34,367 nt of DNA. Origin: Balneolales bacterium. Lineage in GTDB: Bacteria; Bacteroidota; Rhodothermia; Balneolales; Natronogracilivirgulaceae. Position 1 is the stretch's first letter. Each line of letters begins with the position of its first letter. The notes beneath the pieces are model-generated. The model saw only the letters and a program-made list of their open reading frames with translations, had not been told where the DNA came from and did no database searches. Location of the stretch: positions 1 through 34,367 of the forward strand of contig SKNT01000095.1 of NCBI GenBank assembly GCA_007120385.1, read 5' to 3'. This document shows positions 1 through 8,446 of the stretch, piece after piece. The position numbers and the translations under genes are program-made.

Positions 1-75
1 AAGGCCAATTCCGAGGGCAACCCATCTCATGGGATGCCAGTTGGTCAGCAGTTGATTTTTGATGGCTGTGATCAT
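1..75 (-). CDS. N-terminus of a small membrane protein (partial), possibly YgaP/DUF2892-like
   Basis: Reading leftward from an ATG at 75-73 there is an open frame of 25 codons that runs off the window edge. It begins MITAIKNQLLTNW and continues HPMRWVALGIGL. The pattern of a short polar start, an NW-x-x-MR motif and then the beginning of a hydrophobic stretch resembles the first helix of small DUF2892/YgaP-type inner-membrane proteins, sometimes fused to rhodanese domains. The AT-rich stretch at about 76-115 would be its promoter region. Only 25 residues are visible, so the family call is tentative. Confidence 0.42.
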   Translation of the reverse strand, partial: MITAIKNQLLTNWHPMRWVALGIGL

Positions 76-319
76 ATAGATATAGTTATATTGATTATTA
101 TATATAAAGTACGAAAGCCAACCGGAAAAAGCAAGAGTGACCGGCTCGCTGCTTTCAGGATCAGAGCAAACGACAAAAAAAACAGGCATCTGCATATATT
201 AGCGTAAAATTCTACCTTGAAGAAGGTTCCACTCAGTGGAATAACATTTTTCACATACCGGTTTTACCAGAACGCTCTCATTTGCACGGCTCCATCGCGG
301 ACACCCAAAAAAACAAGTC
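76..319. other. Divergent AT-rich intergenic region
   Basis: This gap of 244 bp lies between the leftward membrane-protein gene and the rightward TlpA-type gene. Positions 80-112 are almost purely A/T and are a plausible promoter for the leftward gene. I see no clear operator, repeat or RNA gene. Open frames in it (72-254 and 199-384, minus strand) have no recognisable domain and look spurious. Confidence 0.4.
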
Positions 320-2170
320 ATGCCATCAGTCTTTCTTGAAAAACATAATCGCCACTTGCGGCACGGTTCCGTGATGATCGTCATCCTGCTGGCTCAGGCG
401 GCATTCTCATCCACACAGATTTGCACAGCGGCAGTGAGGATGCATTCTTCTGAGCACATGCACACGCCTTCGGAGCGCGTTTTCGCAGGCAAACCCCTTG
501 CCGACACGCTTATCATCACCCTGGAACAGTTCAAGGGGTTCGGACCGTTTTATCCGTCCAGCGGATTCCTGCGAGAACTCTCCGGCAACAATCCGTGGAT
601 AGCCGCCATCCCGGAAGTCAGTGGCGTACCCGATTCACTGGGGGACCTCCGCGTGTACGTTCAGCACATGCATTTCAAACAGCACGCCTGGCAGTCGTGG
701 AAGGCCGGGTTTCTGGACAGCAGCCACGTCATGGGTGCTTTTTCTGCCTGGGGAGCGGATACGGCGCGGGTGACAGCACAGTACCTCGACCTTCATGTCA
801 GCATTGCCACGGGAACCGACAGCAGAGGCCGGACCCGCGTCATCATCGCTCCGGGCACGGACCTGGCAGGAGCCACCGCCCACATCCTCCCGGACACGGC
901 GGTTACCGAGCCATTTCCTGACCGTGCATCCATGGTTGTCGAGCCGATCTGGTTCGAGCTTTTCGACGGCGATTCGGTCATTACGGCTGAGAGCTGGTAC
1001 CGGGTCAGCGGTCCCGTGCCGTTTGGCATCCCGGGGGAGACCAAGCCAACGATGATCCACGGGACCTACGCTCATCGCCGGGCCGACCTCCGCCTGGGTC
1101 AGGATATCGTTCCCGTTTTCCTTCAGAATGAGTTTCTCGACGGTTCCTACGACCATCAAAAATCCCATTTGTTTGTCGGCCATCCGCCCACCGACCGGCC
1201 CGTGACGCCCTACATGATGGCGGGAGTCGGGGAATATGTGATGATCGGCGGGGAGAACTACCGCTTTGACGATGTCCGCATTGACGGCTCACAGATCCGC
1301 CTGGTCCGGGAGCCGGATCTGGCCGCACAGACAGGCACTCAGCCCGGTCTGCGTGCACCGGAACTCCGCGGCGAGATCTTTGTCCCCGTCCTGCAAGATC
1401 CGGACGCCAGGGATTCTGTATCCACAGACACGGCCGCAGCAGATCCTGCAGCCACAGACCCGGCTGACAGTGCCCCCGCATCCAGCGTAATAGATATCGA
1501 AAAAATGCGTGGGCAATGGGTATTCCTGGATTTCTGGGGGACGTGGTGTCCGCCATGCATCGACGAAATGCCGTTCCTCAAGGAGGCCTGGCGCCTGTTC
1601 CGGGACGACGGTTTTGCCATGGTCGGCATCGCCTACGACGACGCAGTGACGCTGGCGCGTTTCCTGGAGGAGTGGGGAATCGACTGGCCGCAGATCCTGG
1701 AGGAGCAGGGGGGACCAAATGAGATCCTGAGGACCTGGGGGATCCTGGGTTTTCCGTCTACCTTTCTTCTGGATGAGCAAGGCATCGTGCGGTATCGCCA
1801 GCTGCGCCATTACGAGCTTGAGCGTAAACTGGCGGAATACATCGGTTTTGCCGGAACCGCGGGTGACCGGCTCGCCGAGGGAGATATTGTGATCAGAGTG
1901 AAGCGGGAAGAGATCATGGCGCTTCCGGAGTGGCAGGCAGAACCGGCATCCACAATGAATGTTGATGCAACCATCCGGGCGGATTTCTCGCTGCCGGGTC
2001 AAACGCCGCTCTATGAAGTCAATGGAGAGTGGATTCGCGGTTTTCGTGCCGAACCCGGTGACCACCGGTATCGAATCTATGTTAACGGAATATTTATTCC
2101 CGATCCAAAAAATCCCCGTTATGTGATATCGCAGGACGGGAAGAAATTCAATGTGGTCACTGTGCATTAA
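320..2170 (+). CDS. Exported TlpA-type thioredoxin with novel N-terminal region and C-terminal AMPK/CBM48-like domain
   Basis: This 616-residue protein has four parts. Residues 1-40 form a signal peptide with a basic start followed by VMIVILLAQAAF. Residues about 55-340 form a region shared with the next gene but not recognised, with motifs such as KGFGPF, FKQHAWQSW and WYRVSGPVPFG. Residues about 358-385 are an Asp/Ala/Thr/Pro-rich linker. Residues about 390-510 are a TlpA/ResA-type thioredoxin domain with an intact C410-P-P-C413 pair and the cis-proline segment GFPSTFLLD. The last 60 or so residues (EWIRGF, YRIYVNGIF, DPKNPR, VVTV) match the end of AMPK/CBM48 early-set domains. The expected role is periplasmic thiol-disulfide exchange; the partner is unknown. 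The ATG at 320 is kept because it supplies the basic n-region. Confidence 0.88.
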   Translation: MPSVFLEKHNRHLRHGSVMIVILLAQAAFSSTQICTAAVRMHSSEHMHTPSERVFAGKPLADTLIITLEQFKGFGPFYPSSGFLRELSGNNPWIAAIPEVSGVPDSLGDLRVYVQHMHFKQHAWQSWKAGFLDSSHVMGAFSAWGADTARVTAQYLDLHVSIATGTDSRGRTRVIIAPGTDLAGATAHILPDTAVTEPFPDRASMVVEPIWFELFDGDSVITAESWYRVSGPVPFGIPGETKPTMIHGTYAHRRADLRLGQDIVPVFLQNEFLDGSYDHQKSHLFVGHPPTDRPVTPYMMAGVGEYVMIGGENYRFDDVRIDGSQIRLVREPDLAAQTGTQPGLRAPELRGEIFVPVLQDPDARDSVSTDTAAADPAATDPADSAPASSVIDIEKMRGQWVFLDFWGTWCPPCIDEMPFLKEAWRLFRDDGFAMVGIAYDDAVTLARFLEEWGIDWPQILEEQGGPNEILRTWGILGFPSTFLLDEQGIVRYRQLRHYELERKLAEYIGFAGTAGDRLAEGDIVIRVKREEIMALPEWQAEPASTMNVDATIRADFSLPGQTPLYEVNGEWIRGFRAEPGDHRYRIYVNGIFIPDPKNPRYVISQDGKKFNVVTVH

Positions 2171-2299
2171 TGAGGATGACCGTCTGAGCTCCCACCCCGG
2201 TGGCTGTCCGTGACCATGTGCGCCGTCGCAGCCGCAATCGGATTCCGCAGTAAGTCCATACTTCATCAATACTTTACAAGAAAACGGGATCTTGTCAGT

Positions 2300-3991
2300 A
2301 TGATCCCGAATTGCCTATATCGATCCGCCGCCGTCCGCGTACTTGCCCTGTGCATCGGTTTCACTATTGGGACAAGTGTTGCCAGTCCGGCGGCAGCAAC
2401 TTCCGGCGCATCTGCTGATACACTGCATATATCCATGCAGCAGGTCAAGGGATTTGGCCCGTTCCAGCCGCTGTCGGCATTTCTTCGTGAGCGGGAAGGC
2501 AGCAACTCATGGCATCCGGCAGAGCCGGAGGTTCGAGGTATACCCGATGGACTGGCGGATTTTTTCTACCAGGTGGAAATGATGGATTTCGCCCAGCACG
2601 CCTGGCAGTCTTGCCAAGCCGGCCTGATTGAATGCACCAGCGTTATGGATGTGTTTCGCAGCAGGAGTGTTGACACCACCCGCCTGACAGACGCTTTTGT
2701 GGATGTCTACGTGGTTGTCGGAACCGGAATCGGTGAAAATGGCCAGCGCAAGGTGATCATTCACTCAGGAGGTGCCGTCCGGGGAGCGGACGGGCGCACC
2801 GTGATAGATATTTCCGGGGCCAAACCGGTGCCGTTGCCAGATCCGTCGACGGGCAATCCGCGAAGGGACCGGGAGACGATGGTGGTCCGGCCAATCCGCT
2901 ATGAACTCTTTGACGGTAAAGAAATAATTCAGGCTGCCGAATGGTACCGTGTGAGCGGACCCGTGCCTTTTGGTACCCTCGAAGACAACCGGCCGACACT
3001 GGCCATCGGAACCTACTCTCACCGCCGGGGCCGGCTTTCACTTGCCGACAGGGACGTTCTTTTTTATCTGAACAACCGGTTTACCACAGGCACATTCACG
3101 CCGGAAACGGCACTTCTGTATGCCGGACAGTCCAGAGAAGGCATCGGAATAAGGGAGGATCAGCTAGTCCAGACTGGTGAGAACGTCTGCCTGGGGAACA
3201 AACCCTATCGTTTTGATGGAGTTTCGGCTGACGGATCCCGGCTGCGGCTGGTTTTTGAACCGGATCTTGTACATGAGCCGGGCACCCGGACGGGCTACCA
3301 TGCACCACCGCTTGAAGCAACGGCATTTGACACCGCGGGCCAGAAAACGCACATCTCATTGTGTGCAATGCGCGGTTACTGGATTTATCTCCATTTTTGG
3401 GGAACCTGGTGCACCTTGTGCATGGAGGATATGCCATATCTCAGGGAAGCTAGGCGGCTTTTTGAACCGACGGGTGAATTCCGCATGGTTGGTGTCGCAT
3501 ACGACACGCCCGAAGCGCTCGGGGAATTCCTGCAAACTGGCAATGTGGACTGGCCGCAGATTCTGGAGGAGCAACGAGCTGAAAACACGATCCTGGACAG
3601 CTGGGAAATAGACGGCTACCCGTCCACTTTCTTCATCGACAGGAATGGGGTTATCCTGAGACGCCAGCTCGGCAAATATGATTTGGAGATGGAACTGGCG
3701 AAGGAAATCGGATTCGACGGCCCGGCCGGCGAGCGCTTGCAGGATGGCGGCATCATCATACGTACATCAATTCCCGGTGCAAGCAGTGTAGCGGTGGTAT
3801 CCGGTTTTTCCCTGCCAGGATACACACCGCTGTACAAGTTGCATGGCGAGTGGATCCGCGGATTTGACGCCGAGCCCGGCGATCACCTGTACCGGCTGTA
3901 TGTTGACGGTGTGTTCACACCGGACCCGGCCAACCCGCGCACCAAAATTAAGGATGGAAAACTGTACAACGTTATTACTGTTCCCAGGTAA
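2300..3991 (+). CDS. Paralogous exported TlpA-type protein with a CTLC active-site variant and C-terminal AMPK/CBM48-like domain
   Basis: This is a tandem paralogue of the preceding gene with the same order: signal peptide, shared unknown N-terminal region (KGFGPF, FAQHAWQS, WYRVSGPVPFG), thioredoxin domain, then the early-set domain (EWIRGF, YRLYVDGVF, DPANPR, VITV). The active site is C371-T-L-C374 instead of CPPC, which should shift the redox potential; the cis-proline segment GYPSTFFID is intact. The Asp/Ala/Pro linker of the first copy is missing. The frame is open from a GTG at 2210, but the ATG at 2300 puts the signal peptide (LYRSAAVRVLALCIGF) at the N-terminus and is preferred. The 129-bp gap to the upstream gene suggests co-transcription. 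Confidence 0.87.
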   Translation: MIPNCLYRSAAVRVLALCIGFTIGTSVASPAAATSGASADTLHISMQQVKGFGPFQPLSAFLREREGSNSWHPAEPEVRGIPDGLADFFYQVEMMDFAQHAWQSCQAGLIECTSVMDVFRSRSVDTTRLTDAFVDVYVVVGTGIGENGQRKVIIHSGGAVRGADGRTVIDISGAKPVPLPDPSTGNPRRDRETMVVRPIRYELFDGKEIIQAAEWYRVSGPVPFGTLEDNRPTLAIGTYSHRRGRLSLADRDVLFYLNNRFTTGTFTPETALLYAGQSREGIGIREDQLVQTGENVCLGNKPYRFDGVSADGSRLRLVFEPDLVHEPGTRTGYHAPPLEATAFDTAGQKTHISLCAMRGYWIYLHFWGTWCTLCMEDMPYLREARRLFEPTGEFRMVGVAYDTPEALGEFLQTGNVDWPQILEEQRAENTILDSWEIDGYPSTFFIDRNGVILRRQLGKYDLEMELAKEIGFDGPAGERLQDGGIIIRTSIPGASSVAVVSGFSLPGYTPLYKLHGEWIRGFDAEPGDHLYRLYVDGVFTPDPANPRTKIKDGKLYNVITVPR

Positions 3992-4029
3992 ATTACTGTA
4001 CCCGGGTAAATTTACGGTGTCCGGGTAAC
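3975..4029. repeat. Three degenerate 18-bp tandem units over the stop codon
   Basis: The units start at 3975, 3993 and 4012 and share the pattern TTACTGTNCCCGGGTAAA with a few changes and one extra base between units two and three. The first unit contains the TAA stop of the second TlpA-type gene, and each later unit carries another TAA. The middle unit contains the 10-bp palindrome TACCCGGGTA. It lies in the 72-bp gap between convergent genes. Confidence 0.6.
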
Positions 4030-4063
4030 AAACCGTACCTGTTCCGGAAAGTAAGCGCGTCGC

Positions 4064-5260
4064 TCAGCTGCCCGGTTCCACCTTCCAGAGGGCACCGTCA
4101 CTGTGGTCGGTCAGAATGTAGATGTTGTTATCCGGTCCGATGCGCACATCGCGGATGCGTCCAAGTTCGCCGAGCAGCAACTCCTCGTCATGGATCACCT
4201 CGTAGAACCCTTCGGGGTTGTCCACAAGCAGGCGCCGGATTCGTTCGGCACGCAGTCCGCCGGCAAGCAGATTGTAGTCCCATCGGCTGGTGAATTGACC
4301 GGGCAGCACGATCGCCAGCCCGGAAGGAGCGTGTGTGGGCAGCAGTTCGTACACCGGATCCACCATTCCTTCCTTCCTGCGGGCTTCAGTGTGGCGGAAC
4401 TGGTCCTGGGTGCGGTAGTCAAGTCCCAGACTTGCAACGGGCCAGCCGTAGTTTTTCCCGGCTTCCACAAGGTTGAGTTCGTCGCCACCGCGGGGACCAT
4501 GCTCGGTAACCCAGATTTGACCGGTTTCGGGATGCACAATCAGACCCTGGATGTTCCTGTGCCCATAGGAAAATATTTCGTCATGGGCGCTGTTGTCACC
4601 CACAAAAGGGTTGTCATCAGGAACGGTGCCGTCATCGTTGAGACGCAGCAGGGTGCCGGCATGGTCCATCAGATCCTGAGCACGCGGCGGGTCGGTTCCG
4701 CGGTCACCGATGCTCATCAGCAGCTTGCCGTCGAGAGTCCATGCGAGTTTTGATCCGTAGTGGCGGCCCGGACTGGAATAGCGGTCCTGTACAAACAGCT
4801 CCTCGAAGTCGACCAGGGAATGGCCGTCAAGCCGTGCGCGGCCCAGTGCAGTGGCCGTCTGTCCCTGCCCGTCGGGCTTGGACCATGTCAGGTATATCCA
4901 TCCGTTGGTGTCATATTCAGGATGCAGCAGCACCTCCATTAGGCCGCCCTGTCCGCGTGCATGAATCTCGGGAAGTCCGTCTACCCGCTGCACGTCACCG
5001 TCATCGACGATATTAAGCCGGCCGGGCCGCTCGGTAACCAGCATGCGTCCATCCGGCATAAAAGCTACAGACCAGGGGTGTTCCAGATTCCCGGCAACTT
5101 TTGTAACCCGCAGGTCAGTGTACTGGCTGTTGGATGTGAAACTGTCCCGGTCACCGGATACTGCCTTCGCAACATCCGCCACACTCCATCCGCAAAAGAA
5201 GAGCAATACCGTCAGCAGTGCAATTGAAGGTCTGTTTGATAAACCTGTTTTCTCATTCAT
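4064..5260 (-). CDS. PQQ-dependent sugar dehydrogenase (soluble GDH / Asd / YliI family)
   Basis: The 398-residue product has a signal peptide (PSIALLTVLLFFCGWS) and then a full-length six-bladed beta-propeller of the glucose/sorbosone dehydrogenase family. Visible family motifs are EHPWSVAFMPDGRMLVTERP, GQGGLMEVLLHPEYDTNGW, FSYGHRNIQGL, EHGPRGGDELN and GKNYGWP. Such enzymes use PQQ and calcium to oxidise aldose sugars in the periplasm; no PQQ synthesis genes are nearby. The gene converges on the TlpA pair. The ATG at 5260 has no ribosome site close by, but a repeat-encoded micro-ORF (5313-5257) ends with its stop overlapping this start in an ATGA arrangement, so coupled translation is possible. 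Confidence 0.93.
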   Translation of the reverse strand: MNEKTGLSNRPSIALLTVLLFFCGWSVADVAKAVSGDRDSFTSNSQYTDLRVTKVAGNLEHPWSVAFMPDGRMLVTERPGRLNIVDDGDVQRVDGLPEIHARGQGGLMEVLLHPEYDTNGWIYLTWSKPDGQGQTATALGRARLDGHSLVDFEELFVQDRYSSPGRHYGSKLAWTLDGKLLMSIGDRGTDPPRAQDLMDHAGTLLRLNDDGTVPDDNPFVGDNSAHDEIFSYGHRNIQGLIVHPETGQIWVTEHGPRGGDELNLVEAGKNYGWPVASLGLDYRTQDQFRHTEARRKEGMVDPVYELLPTHAPSGLAIVLPGQFTSRWDYNLLAGGLRAERIRRLLVDNPEGFYEVIHDEELLLGELGRIRDVRIGPDNNIYILTDHSDGALWKVEPGS

Positions 5261-5261
5261 G

Positions 5262-5349
5262 TGTTTAAAATCTTTGGATTAATAAGGTCACATAGAATGT
5301 CCATGACGATCATGCTCCTGTGTGTCCGGGCTTATGACCGGTCATGGAC
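5262..5349 (+). repeat. Dispersed palindromic repeat, copy 1 of 3
   Basis: This 88-bp copy begins TGTTTAAAAT, continues with GTCACATAGAATG and ends GTCATGGAC. The outer arms GTCCATGAC (5299-5307) and GTCATGGAC (5341-5349) are a perfect 9-bp inverted repeat. Inside it, CATGC (5311-5315) can pair with GTGTG (5320-5324) across a 4-nt loop if the plus strand is transcribed. On the minus strand it holds an 18-codon frame (5313-5257) reading MIVMDILCD..., whose TGA overlaps the ATG of the PQQ dehydrogenase. The other two copies are 25 kb away. No flanking target duplication is visible. Confidence 0.8.
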
Positions 5350-5569
5350 AATTCAACATAAATCCCGTTTAAGTGTATGTGGTTACAATGTCTTAACATA
5401 TCAGTCCAGGCAACGGTTCCATCCGGCCACCATTCGCATTCCTCAGTTCCAGGTATTGAAAAATGTCGGAAAAAGGATACTTTGAGATCATGCCAGGAAT
5501 TTTCGCACTTATCCTCGCATAAAAAATATTGAGGCAAAATCCGCTCATCCACCAGTTGCATGCAATTAA
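5350..5569. other. Rest of intergenic region, nothing clear
   Basis: Together with repeat copy 1 this makes a 309-bp gap between divergent genes. It must hold the promoter of the CoA-binding protein gene, but I cannot point to a convincing promoter. The open frame crossing it on the minus strand (5756-5310) is the shadow of the CoA-binding gene extended into the repeat. Confidence 0.35.
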
Positions 5570-6019
5570 ATGAAAGAACTGATAAGTGACTTTCTTGCCC
5601 TCGAAAGGATCGCCGTCGCCGGTGTGTCCCGCAAGGGGGATGTTCCCGCCAATGCGATATACAGGAAGCTGCGTTCCTCGGGATACCGGGTTTTTGCCCT
5701 GAATCCGAATGCCAGTGAAGTGGAGGACGACCCGTGTTATGCGGACCTGGCATCACTGCCTGAGAAAGCCGAAGGCATGTTCATAGCTGCACATCCTGAT
5801 CAGGCTGTCGGACTCATCCAACAGTGCCTGGATGCCGGTGTGCATATTGTATGGTTTCACAGGTCTGTCGGTCAGGGCAGTTTCAGTGAGGAGGCGGCTG
5901 CCAAGGCCCGCGATAACGGAATCAGGGTTATTGACGGAGGATGTCCCATGATGTACTGTCAACCGGTGGATATTTTTCACAAATGCCTGCGCTGGGCGGC
6001 CGGCTACCCGAAAATTTGA
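5570..6019 (+). CDS. CoA-binding protein (CoA_binding_2, YccU-like)
   Basis: The 149-residue protein is a single Rossmann-type CoA-binding domain like the N-terminal part of succinyl-CoA synthetase alpha. Visible features are the start IAVAGVSRKGD, then YRVFALNPNASEVED, the segment VHIVWFHRSVGQGSFS and the C-terminal VIDGGCPMMYCQPVD, all in the family order. It is cytoplasmic with no signal peptide. Family members bind CoA or acyl-CoA but their cellular role is poorly defined. The S9 peptidase gene follows after 33 bp and may be co-transcribed. No ribosome site is seen before the ATG. Confidence 0.9.
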   Translation: MKELISDFLALERIAVAGVSRKGDVPANAIYRKLRSSGYRVFALNPNASEVEDDPCYADLASLPEKAEGMFIAAHPDQAVGLIQQCLDAGVHIVWFHRSVGQGSFSEEAAAKARDNGIRVIDGGCPMMYCQPVDIFHKCLRWAAGYPKI

Positions 6020-6052
6020 AATGCAAATTGTAATCTGAACATACAAAATACA

Positions 6053-8200
6053 ATGAAACGAAATACAACAACATTTTTTTTCATTTTGCTGATCGCTTCG
6101 GGTTTGGCCTGTGCGTCAACGGGCAACACATCGAATGAGTCGAACAAAGACGCAAGCAAACTGCTGACCGTCGAGCGGCTCTGGGAGATGAAGCGGATTG
6201 GCTCCCCCGTGATTTCGCCAGACGGTGAATGGGTGGTTGCTCCCGTGACGCGCTATAACGTTGATGACGACAAGAGTCACACGGATCTGTGGCTTTTTGC
6301 CGCCGACGGTTCCGTTGAGCGTCCACTTACCCGGCATGGCTCGTCAGACGGGCAGCCCGTATTCAACCCCGAAGGAACGCATCTGGCTTTCGTGAGCCGC
6401 CGGGATGACGACGATGAGGCGCAGATCTACATCCTCCCGATTCGCGAACCCGGTGAAGCGCAACGCCTGACGGATGTCCCGACAGGTGTTAATGCCCTGA
6501 AATGGGCCGGTGACCACATTTATTTCATCACCCGTGTTTGGCCGGACAAGGATTGGGATGAAATGAAGGAGGAACTGGACCGGAGGTCCTCATCCCACGT
6601 TTCCGCCAGAATCTGGAACCGGCTGCCCTACAGCCACTGGGATCACTGGCTTGAGGATGAGCGCCAGGCGCATGTCTACCGTATCCCGGTGCGTGATGCG
6701 CTCTCTCAAAGCGGCCGGGGAACTGCCGTTGAGGATGGCAAACGCCCTCTGGTCGGCAACGACCAAATCGAACCGGTGACCCTTCCGACAGGCCGTGAAC
6801 TGCCGCGCTCAACTCAGGGTACCGGCAGCTATGATGTCACACCGGATGGATCGCTGGTCGTTTTTTCCAGCGACACCAACCGGGATAATACCAACCCCAA
6901 AATGGACCTCTACCTGGTGTCGCCCGGCTCAGAAACAGCCGACAACATAACAATGGACAACGAGGCATCGGACACCAATCCAATTTTCAGTCCGAATGGC
7001 TCGGTGATTGCCTACAACCAGCAGCGTATTCCCGGATTTTATGCGGATACGCGCCGTCTCGTCCTCTATGATGTCAACTCCGGGGTGCGGACGGTCCTCA
7101 CCCAAGAGTGGGACCGGTCTGCGGACGGACTGGTATGGGCGGCTGATGGCTACCGCCTTTTTGGTGCCATTGATGACGCCGGCACCCGCCGTGTCTATGC
7201 CATAAGCGCCGAAACGGGGCAGGTGCAGCCCGTCACCGGTGATACCGACTTCATGTCGCTCAGCATGTCCGCCACCGGGGTGCTGGCCGGAATCAACCAG
7301 AGTTTCATGTATCCTCCCAGGGTTGTCCTCATTGATCCGGAGGATGGGTCCGTTACCCGGCTTGACACGCGCAATGACGATATTCTGGCTGATGTGGAGC
7401 TGGGCACCTACGAATCGGTCACCTACGAGGGCTATGGCGGACAGGAAATCCAGATGTGGGTCCACTATCCCCCCGGCTTCAACGAAACCAGGCAGTACCC
7501 GCTGTTCCTGCTTATCCACGGCGGCCCGCACAGCGGTATTACCGACGGGTTCCATTTCCGCTGGAATGCACAGACCTTTGCCTCCTGGGGTTATGTAACG
7601 GCATGGCACAATTTCCACGGTTCATCCGGTTTCGGGCAGGAGTTCACCGATGCCATCAATCCGGACTGGATCACCAAGCCCTACGAAGACACCCGAAAGG
7701 CCGCCGACTGGTTTGCCGGACAGCCATGGATTGATGCCGATCGAATGGTTGCCGGTGGCGGAAGCTATGGCGGATATCTGTCCAGCATCCTGCTCGGAAA
7801 GGACCATCCCTTCAAAACCCTGCTGATTCATGCGCCTGTGTACAACATGTATTCGCAGATGGCCGCCGATTTTGCAGTGCACAGCCAGAGGTTCGGTAAC
7901 TACTGGGAGGATGATGGGCGTCACTTTGACGGCAATACGATCTACGAGCAGATCTCCCCGCACTACTATGCCGGCAATTTTCATACACCAGCCCTCATTG
8001 TACACGGCCAGCTTGACTACCGTGTGCCGGTGGGTCAGACATTTGAGCTGTTTCGCACATTACAGGAACGCGGCCTGGAATCCCGTTTGATTTACTACCC
8101 GGACGAAAACCACTGGATCCTCAAACCGAATAATTCCATGAAATGGTATCATGAAGTCCGTGAGTGGATGGCGCGTTTTGCCGAACCGGGTCCGCAGTGA
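6053..8200 (+). CDS. S9 family (prolyl oligopeptidase-type) serine peptidase, lipoprotein
   Basis: The 715-residue protein starts with a lipoprotein signal peptide (FFFILLIASGLAC, acylated at C20). Residues about 45-430 form a WD40/TolB-like beta-propeller (VISPDGEWV, PDGSLVVFSSD, FSPNGSVIAY). Residues about 450-715 are an alpha/beta hydrolase with the S9 triad: S571 in GGGSYGGY, D655 in HGQLDYRVPV and H687 in DENHWI. This matches the acylaminoacyl/dipeptidyl-peptidase branch, which cleaves short peptides. The lipid anchor places it at the envelope, so a role in peptide scavenging is likely. The length is usual for the family. Confidence 0.94.
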   Translation: MKRNTTTFFFILLIASGLACASTGNTSNESNKDASKLLTVERLWEMKRIGSPVISPDGEWVVAPVTRYNVDDDKSHTDLWLFAADGSVERPLTRHGSSDGQPVFNPEGTHLAFVSRRDDDDEAQIYILPIREPGEAQRLTDVPTGVNALKWAGDHIYFITRVWPDKDWDEMKEELDRRSSSHVSARIWNRLPYSHWDHWLEDERQAHVYRIPVRDALSQSGRGTAVEDGKRPLVGNDQIEPVTLPTGRELPRSTQGTGSYDVTPDGSLVVFSSDTNRDNTNPKMDLYLVSPGSETADNITMDNEASDTNPIFSPNGSVIAYNQQRIPGFYADTRRLVLYDVNSGVRTVLTQEWDRSADGLVWAADGYRLFGAIDDAGTRRVYAISAETGQVQPVTGDTDFMSLSMSATGVLAGINQSFMYPPRVVLIDPEDGSVTRLDTRNDDILADVELGTYESVTYEGYGGQEIQMWVHYPPGFNETRQYPLFLLIHGGPHSGITDGFHFRWNAQTFASWGYVTAWHNFHGSSGFGQEFTDAINPDWITKPYEDTRKAADWFAGQPWIDADRMVAGGGSYGGYLSSILLGKDHPFKTLLIHAPVYNMYSQMAADFAVHSQRFGNYWEDDGRHFDGNTIYEQISPHYYAGNFHTPALIVHGQLDYRVPVGQTFELFRTLQERGLESRLIYYPDENHWILKPNNSMKWYHEVREWMARFAEPGPQ

Positions 8201-8235
8201 CGCTGTTTGCTGCCTTGGCTGCCGGCCTCTGTTTC

Positions 8236-8271
8236 ATCTCTGCGGGGGACCTGAAGTGATCCTGCGGAGAT
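8236..8271 (+). terminator. Hairpin after the S9 peptidase gene
   Basis: Arms ATCTC and GCGGG (8236-8246) pair with CCTGC and GAGAT (8261-8271) across one mismatch and a G-U pair. The hairpin begins 36 bp after the stop codon. There is only a weak T-rich tail (TCGAATTTCT), so termination is uncertain. Confidence 0.35.
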
Positions 8272-8446
8272 CGAATTTCTGCTCTATGGATCAATAGACC
8301 GGAATTTCCTGGCAGACTGCAGCGGATTACAGCAGCCATTTGCATAAGATTCAGGCATTTATATATTGTTTAGTGATGAGAATCAGGTTATTTGTGCAAT
8401 AGATCGGTTGGATAGGGTCCACAGTAACAACTATAAGGATAAGTGT

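Noticed and set aside
5310-5756. 148-codon minus-strand frame over the CoA-binding gene start and the repeat
   Set aside because: It is antisense to a recognised gene, and its end only reflects the repeat arms.
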